Below, piece by piece: positions 23,033 to 34,335 of a stretch of DNA of 64,000 nt. This DNA is from Petunia secreta (lineage: Eukaryota > Streptophyta > Magnoliopsida > Solanales > Solanaceae), in assembly GCA_029990175.1 (NCBI GenBank), contig JARKIP010000064.1, positions 12,728,001 to 12,792,000 on the forward strand, written 5' to 3'. Position numbers and translations under genes: made by a program. How positions within the stretch are numbered: the stretch's first letter is position 1; the number at the start of each line of letters is the position of its first letter. Under the pieces are notes generated by a model, which worked only from the letters and a program-made list of their open reading frames with translations, made no database searches and had not been told where the DNA came from.

Positions 23033-26000
23033 ATGTCAGTGAAGTTCCGCATGAAATGGATCATGTCTTTCAAGCGGATGCTGATGGTGTTGGTTTTGTT
23101 GATGCAAAAGGTATTCAAATAATATGAGTGAATTATTACATTATGGCCCAAATATATATTTAAGCCCTTAAAGTTGAAATTTTTTTTCATGTAGGCACCT
23201 CAACTACACCACTTTCCGGTCAGGCGTTTCAACTATAATCCATGTGTATCATTTTGGCACATATGGCTGATATGGCATCACACGTGTTTTACACGTTTTA
23301 TTAGCGTGTGATGTCTTATTTTATCACGGATTCCTTCTTTATAAACCTTATTTCACTGCTCCTTTTCGTCACCATGGAAAACCTGTGCACCATCACTAAT
23401 TCCTAAACTTAATTTAAAGAAAATTTATCTTTTAAACTGCCAAGGTGCAAAGAGTAGATTGCACCATGGTCACTACCATATTTTGGTTCACAACCACTAG
23501 AATCACCATGGCAAGGAAAGTCAAAACACAGAAGAGAAGAAAAAAGACCAAAAAAAAAAAAAAAGGAGATGAAGAATAAAGAGGGGACTTGGGTACTTTT
23601 TGTTCTCTGATAAACCCACAACATCAAAACCATCACTTTACTCCCTTAGTTAGTAGCTATGATCTGCTAGATAAAGAAACAAGTAATTATTACTAATTCA
23701 ACTCCATTAAACCCAAATTCAACCAAAAAAAAAAAGTAAAGGAAAAAAATGAAAAATCATAGTAGTGACATTGAGGAAGAAAAATTAAGACAGTAGGGGT
23801 CAGGGGTGACCGTGGGGGCGTATATCAATTAGAGTTTTATCTTTTTTTTTTAATTGTTAATGTTATTTGCCACATGTCTCTAACTCATTTGTTTGACTTG
23901 CCAACTAGAACGAATGAAACTCACGCGCATAATATTTCGTGAGACTATTAAAAATGTGCTTAAATGATACACATAGACAGCAGTTTGAGTGCCTGACCGG
24001 AAAGTGATGTAGTTGAGGTGCCTAAATGAAAAAAGGTGCCAACTTTAAGGGCCTGGATATGTATTTGGCCTATTTTCATTTATATGCATTACTTTGTTAT
24101 GCTGAATCTGTTTTGCTGTTTTAAATTTGTATTTTTAATTGTATTTATCTTTTGTTCTATTTTTATTTATTAGTAGCTGCTGTAGATGATCAGCATTTGT
24201 TCCGTGACTGTGATAATAATTCTGATGTATTACATATGGGTAAATCTATAGGTATTTAATATTTATATTTTAATTTACACATGGAATAATTATTCTTTTT
24301 GTTATTTCATTAGTATATGTTGTAAGCCTTATTTTTTGTCTGGTCAGATGCTACTGAAGAGCCCCATAAAGTTGATCAAGCTGATGGAGTTGAAGTTGAT
24401 GGTGTTGCTGGTGTGGAACTTAAAGGTATTCATTTAATTATGGGACGTAGTTTATTCTTACATTTTTAGGTATTCATTACTATTCAGATGTTGTTTATGC
24501 TGTTTTTTTAATAAATTTATGACTTGTTTTTTAATTCCTCTAGTAAAACTGTTTGTACTTGTTGTAGATGATTAACATATGTGTGTTCAATCTGAGATTA
24601 ATTCTGATCGAAATGATAGGGCAAATGCAGCTGGTATTCACTTTGTATATAACATGTATTAATTGAATATGTATATGATATTCATCTTTTATGGATGAAT
24701 TTATGTTGTATTTTACCTTCTTTATTTTATTTGTGTTGTTATTTATGACAGATTTACTTGAAGAGCATGAAACAATGACAGCTCTTGACACTGATAACTT
24801 TGATGGTATTCACCATATAAATTGTCCAGGTATATATTTTTTCTTAATTACTAAAGACGAGGTTGTCAAGGTATTCTATATTTTATAGTTTCTTTTGCCT
24901 CTTCTTGTTTATGGTTAAGGATTTTATAATTTGTTTTATTTTTTATATGTGAATGAAGATGTATTGCATGACCAGTATGGTAACGCAGATGCAGGACAAC
25001 ATAATAAAGAAGGTATTATGTTTTTTTACAGCTATTATTCTGTGCATATGTACTGTTGTTTTTGTTATGCGATGATCTAAATGTGTGAATATTTCTTATT
25101 GTCAGTGTTATTATTCAATAAATACATGTTATAGTATTGTTTGTTGTATCTAATGAGTTCTAATTAAATTATGAAGTTTGTATGATGTTTGTTGTTTTTA
25201 AATATGCAGTTTTAATTATAATTGGCTACTTTGATTGCTTTATTTTATGCTTTTTTGCTCAAATTTTTGTTTGTTATTATGGTAAGACTGTTGTGATGTT
25301 ATCTTTGTTGAAATATCAGTAAATATTCACAGAACATGAGTCACATTCTACTGTTATTTACTAAGAAAATTCAATGCATTTATCCTATTTTGATATTTTC
25401 ATAGGCCAAGGAAATGATAGAACAAATTTATATCAATCATCTAGAACTTCTGTACTGCCTGGGATTTTTTATTTAGATGAATGCATCACAGCAATTACCA
25501 TTTATTTCTGTCTTTTAATTTTATTTATCTTTTCTCTTTTATTAAAATTGTATTCTTTTTCTTTTTAATACTATTCATTATTCTAGATGAGGGGATCAAA
25601 GTTCATGTTCCTCTAGTTGATGGACTTGGTAATGACAGTGGAAACATAGACTCCAGTAATGTATGTCCAGCTTCAGTAGTGGCTGCTGGTCTTGATGAGG
25701 GTAAATGTTTTGCTGCAGTTACTGTTTATTTCAATTTGTTTTTTTTTTATAAATGTTTTAATTATACAAACATCAATCATTTCATTGTAAAACATAACAT
25801 CAATGTAGATGAGGTGATCAATATTCATGTTGTTCCACCTAATGATGTTGATAAGAAGATTGGGAATATAGACCCTCTTCAATCATGTACTACTAATGTA
25901 CTGGATGCGGCTGTTGAGCAAGGTAAATGCATTGAGGGATAGTGTTTTATATTATTATTTTATTGCTTACTTAATTTTTTCACTTGTTATTAAAGCAGGA

Positions 26001-26126
26001 AGTGTCCCCATAGAGAAACAAAATTTGAATCTTCATGTGGATCGCAATATTCATGTTGGTGCAGGCGATGATGTGGTTAATGACTTAGGCAATGTAGACC
26101 CCTTATCTCAACTGTGTGAAACTCAG
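23033..26126 (+). repeat. Array of short phase-1 exons, partly homologous
   Basis: Within the acidic spacer of the Ulp1-like gene, successive exons start AT... after an acceptor and end in a single G before GTA. All therefore share phase 1. Lengths recur: 78 nt (23033-23110, 24348-24425), 66 nt (24186-24251, 24568-24633), 54 nt (24752-24805, 24959-25012) and 114 nt (25587-25700, 25809-25922). The 78-nt pair shares EVPHEMD / EEPHKVD and ADGV. The 114-nt pair plus the exon from 25999 share a V/I-H-V ... GN(I/V)D pattern. This looks like exon duplication. Confidence 0.6.
23145..24070. mobile_element. TIR element inserted in an intron of the Ulp1-like gene
   Basis: The left end (GGCCCAAATATATATTTAAG...) matches the complement of the right end over about 110 bp, including CCCTTAAAGTTG, AGGCACCTCAACTACA and CACTTTCCGGTCAGGC. 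It is 926 bp and non-coding. The flanks do not give a clean target duplication, so the superfamily (probably Mutator by its long TIRs) is inferred. Confidence 0.8.
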
Positions 26127-27685
26127 TAGCATGAACTTACAGCTAGGGCTGCAGATGTTGTTAAAGAGAGGGTTCAAATGAGGGGAAAAGAGACAAATTG
26201 CAGTTCTGATGTCCCTCATGTCGTTGATGACCATCAAGAGGGCATATTGAATCAGTTTGAAATTGATGCTGATAATGAAGATCCTTCTTTAGTTGCTGCT
26301 GCAGTTACTCCACATATTTCAGTTCGCGAGAAAAAAAACCTCTAAATTCAAGAAGTCACATTTTACTACTGAATTTGGTTCTTATGGAACTTCATCTGAA
26401 CTGACAAAGAGGCGCATATTCAGTTTGATCCATCCCCTGGTGCAAAACATACGCACTGAGCCTGATTTCAAGCTTACTACTCAGTGGTGTTCATGGATTG
26501 ATCGCAAAGCTATCACAAAATCTAGGTATGTGCATCTTCTTTATGGTTTTGTTTATGTTGCTTGTTTTTAAAATTTATTATTTTTGCTTCCTTTTCCTGC
26601 AGGGTGGGTAATCTTTATCCTGCGAGGGAGAACAATTTACATCCAAAGTTTAATTTTGGAGTTCATGTTGTTGACAAGAATGAGTGGTTTCATGTTTTAA
26701 ATTACGAATCAAAAGAAATCAGCACAACGGTAATTCACATTAAATTTACTGCTATAAATTATGAATATATATAAAATATTCATTTATTTAGGATTTGATA
26801 TGCATGTTATATTTACTCTTTAGTAATCCTTTATTCAAGTGTTATATCTGTTATGCAGTTAATATTTACTAAATATATCAGTATGTTCTAAATTTAGTTT
26901 GCTTTATTTTCAGCACTTGGATGTTTTGTTTTATTATTTGCATAAGAAGGCAAAGTTCGACCATGATATAACTGTCAAAGTTACAACCACGGATTGCCAG
27001 TTTGATGCATTGATTAGAGCAGTGCATATTGAGTTCCATAGGGCAGGCAGAGACATGAGGGTGGTAGATTCTAGTAAACAGATTATCCAATATATATCTG
27101 GTGAGGGCTTGCAGTGCAATACCCCTTGGGTTCTGCTTGATGATGTTCTTTTTCCAGTCAAGGTTGTTCATGACTGGCATTGGATTCTGGAAAGGTTGTC
27201 TTTGAAGGATCGGGCTATTTATGTGTATGACTCGGATCCCAGTTTACCCGAATACAACGAAGAACTTATTGGTGCACTTGAGCCTTATGCAACTATGTTA
27301 CCACTGTTCTTATATGCTGCCAAAGTTATCCAAAACAGACAAGATTTGTTTTACAAGGGTTCTCCTTATGAGGGCATTTCAATAGCTGATCCTTTCATAT
27401 TGCGTTTTAATCTAAGGGCACTTTCTTTGATGCAACGGTATGTTACATTTTAATATATTTCTCTTGACTTTATTGGGGTACTTTTAATTTATATGGTTGG
27501 ATTTTTTTTGTGTCAGTGATTATGGAGTTTTTGATGCTGCCTTTGCAGAGTATTACATTCAGTATCAGTCTATACCTACCCAGAAAGATGATCTATAATT
27601 AGTACGCAGTCGATATGCTATGTATCTGTGGCATTATGGGATGAACAAGCAGATTGAGTGTGCTGTTAGTGATGATGAAATTTGA

Positions 27686-28977
27686 TGTGCTGTTGTTGTA
27701 CTGTTTTAAATAGTTGGATAGATGAACTTTGTTTGGGATTACATTTTGATGTTCAGTTTCGATTTAACTTGGTTTATGTGCAACATGTTGCTGATACAGT
27801 TATGAATTTTAAGGTTTTATTGTTTTTGCTTAATGATATTACTATTGAATTTCTAGTATATTATCCAGGGTGACATTAAATATTTTGTATTGTTTTTAAC
27901 TTTATGCAGTTTAAAATTATTTATAACAAGTATTTATTTCATGACAAATGCATTTTATATGGAATACATTTATATAAATCTGTGCTTACTCTTCAGGGAA
28001 CATGGCAGTTAGTCTTTTGTTTTATTTTTTCCATATATCAGTTGCATATGTCCTACATATTCATGTTTGTTTCCTGCAATATTCTTCTGATATCTGCCAT
28101 TAAATGTACATTATTGTGTAACTTTAGATATCCTAGTCTGTATTTTTTAGGCTCTTTTGAACATGTCACTGCACATTGGTAATATGTCTGTATTTCTTCT
28201 GAAATAGTTGTACAATATTTTTCATATATCACTTCAGTTTGAATCTTTTTTTTACTACAACAACAATGTCTGTTTAACCTTAGATTCTGCAGTAACATAT
28301 CCGCAACTTATTACTAAATAGCCATGTGTTTGTGATGTAACAATCTTGTTTAATAATTCCATCACCCATTTATTTATTATGTTATAATTTCTGCAAACCC
28401 AGTATGTATTAATATTCTCTTTTTTGAAGATGACACTCATATTTGGTAATACTTTATTGTTATCCTGGTTTTGTAGTACAATAAACCTTTAACACATATT
28501 ACTTGCATATTAACTACATATTAATTATTAGTATCCTGTATATTATTGTTATATCACTGCATTTACCATTTATTATTCTGCAACTTCTTTAACTATTGCT
28601 TGTATTTAAGTCTGCATTTTCAAGTTAATTCTGCAATTTTGAAATATGTACTATTCCTCCTGCTCGAGATGTTCAATATTGCTGTTCCATATTTGGACAA
28701 TATCTAATGAATATTTTAATGCTGCAAAACTAACATATTATATACAAATATATAAGAAATATACATAACACTCTTATGTATCAGTTTGTTTTGGATTGTG
28801 TGCTTCCAGCCATATTCAGATCTTTGGTTTGTTTATGTTTCTTCAACATAAGTAGAACTAAAATAAATTACTTTACTATAGCTGCTTTGAAATATTAACC
28901 ATAACAAACATCAACAACCAGACTTAACAGAAACAAGTATAATGTCTTGACATATTTAGACTAAAATAAATAATACA
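27686..28977. other. AT-rich spacer between the convergent MULE genes
   Basis: No credible coding frame. It presumably contains the 3' ends of both MULE genes. Confidence 0.5.
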
Positions 28978-29995
28978 CTAAATTCGTATTGGAGCATTCT
29001 TGCAGGTTTTGCGGTTGTGTCCTTGTTGTTCGAAACGGGCACATGCTATACGAGCTCTTTTGAATGGCCTCTCCCATGCTGATTTGATTCTACATATTTT
29101 TGGTCTGCCAGGTGGCTTTCTGCTGTGTCGTGGTAATACAATTTCATTTGTTACTTCAGCTGGTACATTCCAAACACAGTCACCTTGAATGGGATAAACT
29201 GGAATTTCATATGTCTTCAATATTGATGCCTTTTTGTAATAGCTAGCACAATATTCATCCGGTTTAATGTGCATCTGATCCAGGACCGCAATTGTATGCT
29301 CACACGCTATTTCATCCAATTGATATCTACTGCATGTGCATGTTTTTCCTTGCAGATCAACAATATGCTTTAGTTGCCCGTCAACAACTTTGTACAGAAG
29401 ATCTGTTGAAGGTATAATCTGCATACAATTTATTTTGAATAATAAATTTTGACTACAATGTAAATGGTATATTATGTTAATACTGTAAAATTAAGTTTTT
29501 TGTGCTATGATATCTCTAGAGGAAACTATTTGTAATTTCTAAGTATCCAAGGATATGCAGATAATATCCACGCAGTGTACGGATAAAATTTAAACACTTA
29601 CACTCCATTTTTTGGAAGCAATTGTTTTTTTCATTGAGTATTTCTTGAAATTTTTCTCCCAGGGGTGTGAATGTGTCCATTGCAAACTGTCTATTATTGG
29701 CTGTCCACATTTGGAACATATCTGTCATGTATTCCAGCAATGCCAGAATTGGGAGTTTCCTTGCCTGCATGTTTGCTGCGTTCACTGATTCAGCAACATT
29801 AGATGTCATGAAAAATGTTCGCTTGCATGGTGCATGTGCTATCGACCATCTTTGAAAACCAATGTTGTATAGATACTCTTTAACTCTACTGTCGATTGCC
29901 TCAAGATTGGTCATTGCTTCTTCAAATTCGTCAATTGTGTATGCCATAATTACGCTAAAATATGCATTTTTCAGTTTTTTTTACTCTTCTTGAAC
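28978..29995 (-). pseudogene. MURA-like MULE transposase, C-terminal part
   Basis: Two frames. 29516-29947 carries the family segment with the likely catalytic glutamate (SNVAESVNAANMQARKLPI). 28978-29424 carries a SWIM zinc finger (CTCSRYQLDEIACEH, pattern CxC...CxH) and a basic tail with an RPKICRIKSAWE-type motif. An intron probably separates them. This is the 3' half of the gene; the 5' half lies at 37718-39452, with the gypsy element between. The target duplication TTTAC at 29996-30000 marks the break. Confidence 0.8.
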
Positions 29996-30000
29996 TTTAC
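29996..30000. other. Target-site duplication of gypsy element 1 (left)
   Basis: TTTAC, repeated at 37713-37717. Confidence 0.9.
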
Positions 30001-30749
30001 TGATAAGAATCAAAACGCGGAAAATAAAAAGTATAAGAACGAGACGTATCTTGATCACAAGCCTCAAGTAGCAACGGAGAACTTGTTCCGTTACACCCCG
30101 AGAGGAGGTCAAGAACACCTACGCTAGGCAACTACCCTCGAGCTAACGTGAGCACGCAAGTAGAATAGTCGGGGGGGATTGGAATTCATCTAGATCCGCT
30201 AGAGGAAGAACAAGTCCCAAATTCAAGGTTTGTCATTCAATAAGAGTTCAACTCTTCAACACAAGTGTTTGTTTTCATCAAAAGGTAAGCTAATGAAAAT
30301 AATAAGACAACTAGCTATTTATAGGTGTTGTTAGACACCCTTTGAAAGGTCTAAAATGCCCACACTTAGGCTTAGGAATTAAAGGACCACGTAGGGTCAA
30401 AATAGTCTTAACATAGCTAGGATTCACGTTCTTCAGCGTTTTGGGCGGAGCGCCCGGATTTGGGGCGGAGCGCCCAAGCTCTTCAACAGTGGGGTGGCCT
30501 AGGCGGGGCGCCCAGGCCTAGGTTTGCCCAGGCGGAGCGCCTGGCTTCTTCAGGCGGGGCGCTCAGGCCTAAGCCTCTTCAGGCGGGGCGCCCAAGGCGC
30601 TGGACTTCTCCCCTTGCACTTTAAGCACTCGGAACGGCTTCCAATCGCTTCCCTCTTCTAGGCCCTTCCTCATCAAGTGTAGGTGTACTCCTTGGATGTC
30701 CTTGGCTTGACTCCGAGTGAAGGGTCTTGTGGGGGTTTGGGTCTTATCA
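30001..30749 (-). repeat. 3' LTR of gypsy 1 (left copy), with GC-rich palindromes
   Basis: 749 bp. Around 30444-30600 it holds six copies of an 11-bp near-palindrome GGCGGAGCGCC / GGCGGGGCGCC. The pol frame ends inside this LTR (stop at 30569), so the last ~60 residues of pol are LTR-encoded. Confidence 0.92.
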
Positions 30750-32134
30750 TCCTCCCCTTCTTGAGAGGATTTCGTCCTCGAAATTGGAGCTTCATTCACG
30801 ACCTCTTCATCATCATTCACGACCTCTTCATTACCTACATCCAAAGGAACCAAGTCACAAACATTGAAAGTATTAGAAACTTGATACTCACTTGGCAAGT
30901 CGACCACATAGGCATTGTTGTTTATCTTGGAAAGCACTTGGAATGGGCCATCTCCACGGGGTGCCAACTTCCCTTTTCTAAGGTTTGGAAACCTTTCTTT
31001 CCGGAAGTGCACCCACACATAGTCACCCTTCTTGAGTTCCACCTTCTTGCGTCCCTTGTTTTTCTTAGAGGCTACCTTTGCATAGGCTTCCTCCAAGTTC
31101 TTCTTCGCCTTAGCATGAACCTCCATCAAAGCCTTGGCTCTAACTTTACCTTCAAAATTAACAACCATTTCCCTTGGCAAAGGGGTTAGATCAAGGGGAA
31201 TCAAGGGGTTAAATCCATAGACACACTCGAATGGAGTGATGCCTATCATGCTATGCAATGTGCGATTGTAGGCAAACTCCATAAGAGGTAGACGATCAAT
31301 CCAAGTCTCGGCCTTACCTCGGGTCATGGCTCTAAGAAGAGCACCCAAGGTTCGGTTTACCACTTCCGTTTGCCCATCGGTTTGTGGGTGGTGGGACGTG
31401 GAGAACAAGAGCTTGGTGCCTAAAGCACCCCATAAACACCTCCAAAAATGACTTAGGAACTTAGTGTCCCGATCACTCACTATGGTTTGAGGCACACCAT
31501 GCAACTTCAAAACATTTTCAATAAACAAAGTTCCCACATGTTGTGCATCATCACATTTCTTGCATGGAATGAAATGAGCCATTTTGGAGAACCTATCCAC
31601 AACAAAATAAATGCTATCATGGCCTCCCCTAGTCCTTGGTAATCCCATCACAAAATCTATTGAGATATCCAACCATGGACTAGTAGGTACGGGAAGAGGG
31701 GTATACAACCCATGGGGGTGGGCTTTGGATTTAGCACGCTTGCACTCAAGGCAATTGTTGCAAAACTTTTCCACTTGCACCCCCATCTTTGGCCAATGAA
31801 ATTGTTCTTTAAGAATAGCCAAAGTCTTTCTTGTGCCAAAATGTCCCATGAGTCCCCCGCAATGTGCCTCATGCACAAGCAACTCTCTCCAAGAGGACTC
31901 CGGTATGCACACCCTACCATTTTTGAAGATATATCCATTAACCCATTGGTATTTGTCAACTCTCTCCCCTCTCTCTAGAGTGTCGTGGACACTCTTTAGC
32001 TTTGGGTCATGAGCATACATCAATTTAATGCTCTCAAAACCCATGAGCTTAGAGGTGAGAGTGGTGGCTAGAGCAAACTTTCTCGAAAGCGCATCCGCCA
32101 CAACATTGTCCTTCCCTTTCTTGTATTGGATCAC
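30569..32134 (-). pseudogene. Gypsy 1 pol, integrase part
   Basis: It starts at the RNase H/integrase linker (QYKKGKDNVVADALSRKF). An HHCC zinc finger follows (HEAHCGGLMGHFG ... CNNCLECKRAK), then the DDE integrase core (DISIDFVMGLP; VSDRDTKFLSHFW; HHPQTDGQTEVVNRTLG). The tail (TRPFTRSQAKDIQ) runs into the LTR. A small indel near 32134, in the linker after WVEF, separates it from the upstream RT frame. Confidence 0.85.
30750..30762 (-). other. Polypurine tract of gypsy 1
   Basis: On the minus strand, AAGAAGGGGAGGA abuts the 3' LTR. Confidence 0.75.
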
Positions 32135-34335
32135 ATAGGGACAATGAATTCAACCCACTTGGCATGTCTCTTATTGAGCTTCTCTTGGCCTCTCAAATGC
32201 TTGAGTGACTCATGGTCACTCTTGATCACAAACTCACGAGGCCAAAGGTAGTGTTGCCAATGGGCAAGGGCTCTCACAAGGGCATACAACTCCTTGTCAT
32301 ATGTAGAATAGTTCAAGGAGGCCCCTTTCAATTTCTCACTAAAGTAGGCAACGGGTTTGCTACCTTGCATTAAAACACTACCAATTCCCACCCCCGAGGC
32401 ATCACATTCAACCTCAAATTCCTTTCCGAAGTCGGGCAATTGCAATAGAGGGGCGGTACTCAACCTACTTTTCAACTCATGGAAGGCCTTCTCTTGAGGC
32501 TCTCCCCAAAAAAAAGGTTGGTCCTTCTTCACCAATTCGGTGAGTGGAGCGGCAATGGAGCTAAAGTCTTTCACAAATCGCCGATAAAAGCTAGCAAGAC
32601 CATGAAAGCTCCTCACTTGAGTCACGGTAGTAGGAGTAGGCCAATCACGTATGGCCTCTACCTTAGACTCATCCACCTCCACTCCTTGGACACTCACAAC
32701 AAACCCAAGGAAGACTACCTTCTCAACACCAAAGGCACACTTTTTAAAATTAGCATAGAGCTTTTCGGCTCTCAACCTTTCAAGCACTAGCCTAAGGTGA
32801 TCAACATGGTCATCTATTGATTTGCTATAGATCAATATATCGTCAAAATAGACGACCACAAACTTGTTGATGAATGGCTTTAGAACATGGTTCATTAGCC
32901 TCATGAAAGTGCTAGGTGCATTGGAGAGCCCAAAGGGCATCACCAACCATTCATAGAGACCAAATTTGGTCTTGAATGCGGTTTTCCATTCATCACCCGG
33001 TTTCATCCGGATTTGATGGTAGCCGGACCTAAGGTCAATTTTGCTAAACACACATGAACCACTCAATTCATCTAACATATCATCAAGTCGGGGAATAGGA
33101 TGACGGTACTTTACCGTTATTTTGTTCACGGCCCGACAATCAACGCACATTCTCCAAGTGCCGTCCTTTTTGGGAACAAGGATCACGGGTACGACACAAG
33201 GACTCAAGCTCTCCCTCACCAAGCCTTTAGTGAGCAATTCATCAACTTGCCTTTGCAATTCTCTTGTATCCTCCAGATTGCTCCTATAAGCCGGCTTGTT
33301 TGGGATTTGGGATCCCGGGACAAAGTCTATTTGATGTTCAATGCCCCTCAAAGGAGGCAATCCATCTGGCATCTCATCCGGGAACATGTCCCCAAAATCC
33401 TTCAAGACATTCTCAAACACACTAGGCAAAGGGTTAGAAGAAAAATCACAACTAGAGTTTAGGATCATACCTTTGTGCACTAGGCATAGGAGAAACTTGG
33501 TGCCATCATTTCCTTTTAAGATCTCGCCCGGTTGCATCATGGCACAAATGCCACCTGTAGAAGAAGAAGGTGGGATTGCCACCATGCTTTTGGACAAAGG
33601 GCTAGTCTCAATGATTGACTTTGCCTTTGCCACCTCCCTCAACTCCCTCATTCTATTGTAGTCATCACTCACTTGTTTGGGAGTTAGGGGCTTCAACACA
33701 AATTTCCTTCCTTCATGTTGGAGCGTGTAAGTGTTGACACGCCCATCATGGACCGTTTGTCGATCAAATTGCCAAGGCCTTCCAAAGAGAAGGTGGCAAG
33801 CTTGCGTGGGCACAACGTCGAACAAGTGTTCATCAACATAACTACCCATTTTGAACTTGATCATTACTTGCTTCACTACCTTTAGCTCCCCACATTCACT
33901 AAGCCATTGCAATCGATATGGCTTGGGATGCTTCACGGTAGGCAACTTCAATTGGGTTATAAGAGATTGACTCACAACATTAGCACAACTCCCGGAGTCA
34001 ATGATCATAGAGCATACAACACCCTTAACACGACACCTAGCATGGAATAGGTTTTCCCTTTGCAAGGTTTCACCATCCTCCACAATCATGGCTCCTAAGC
34101 TCCTCCTCACAACTAGAAAAGTATGAGGCTCCTCATCCTCCACCGTGTCATCTAGATCATCCTCCTCTACTCCCTCATCTCTCTCTACACCCTCATCATC
34201 CTCCGGTTCACTCTCTTGTTCATATACATTTTCACCAACAAGAACCATGGTCCTCTTCGTAGGATACTCCTTAGCAAAGTGTCCATACCCCTTGTATTTG
34301 TGACATTGAATGGAAGAAGAAGTAGGAGTATTCAA
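32131..34335 (-). pseudogene. Gypsy 1 pol, protease, reverse transcriptase and RNase H
   Basis: It begins in a damaged CCHC knuckle (CHKYKGYGHFAKEYP, where two cysteines are tyrosines). Next come an aspartic protease (MIIDSGSCANVVS), RT (FSKIDLRSGYHQIRM; VVYFDDILIYSKS) and RNase H (FEVECDASGVGIG; HESLKHL). The catalytic FDD is intact. A 35-bp tandem duplication (34311-34345 and 34346-34380) shifts the frame between gag and this part. Confidence 0.88.

Larger units (their letters stand above)
19817..27685 (+). pseudogene. Ulp1/C48-like protease gene with DUF1985 domain, decayed
   Basis: Exon 1 (19817-20215) encodes a basic/acidic N-terminus but has an in-frame TAG at 19979-19981. Exon 2 (21287-22118) encodes DUF1985 (FRPVQYRSHRICTPTN, FGIVEFGLITGLNC, YALQVWFYESCP), with a frameshift near 21910. 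From 22237 to 26530 there are many short acidic exons, some with stops (24574-24576, TAG 26127-26129), and a frameshift at the A-run near 26330. The peptidase part (26914-27437, 27517-27598) has the His context HDWHWIL and Asp context YVYDSD. Where the family has the DCGVF cysteine, this copy reads DYGVF. TAA 27596-27598 is followed in frame by 28 more family-like codons to TGA 27683. The family removes SUMO-like modifiers; this copy should be inactive. Confidence 0.75.

Noticed and set aside
23136..23144. 9-bp target duplication for the element at 23145-24070
   Set aside because: The flanking nine bases do not match well enough to claim.
30444..30600. Regular GC repeats as a CRISPR-like array
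   Set aside because: Units are short palindromes with irregular spacers inside a plant LTR; no cas genes, wrong kind of genome.
30683..31189. Plus-strand frame of 168 codons
   Set aside because: Antisense shadow of the gypsy 1 integrase.
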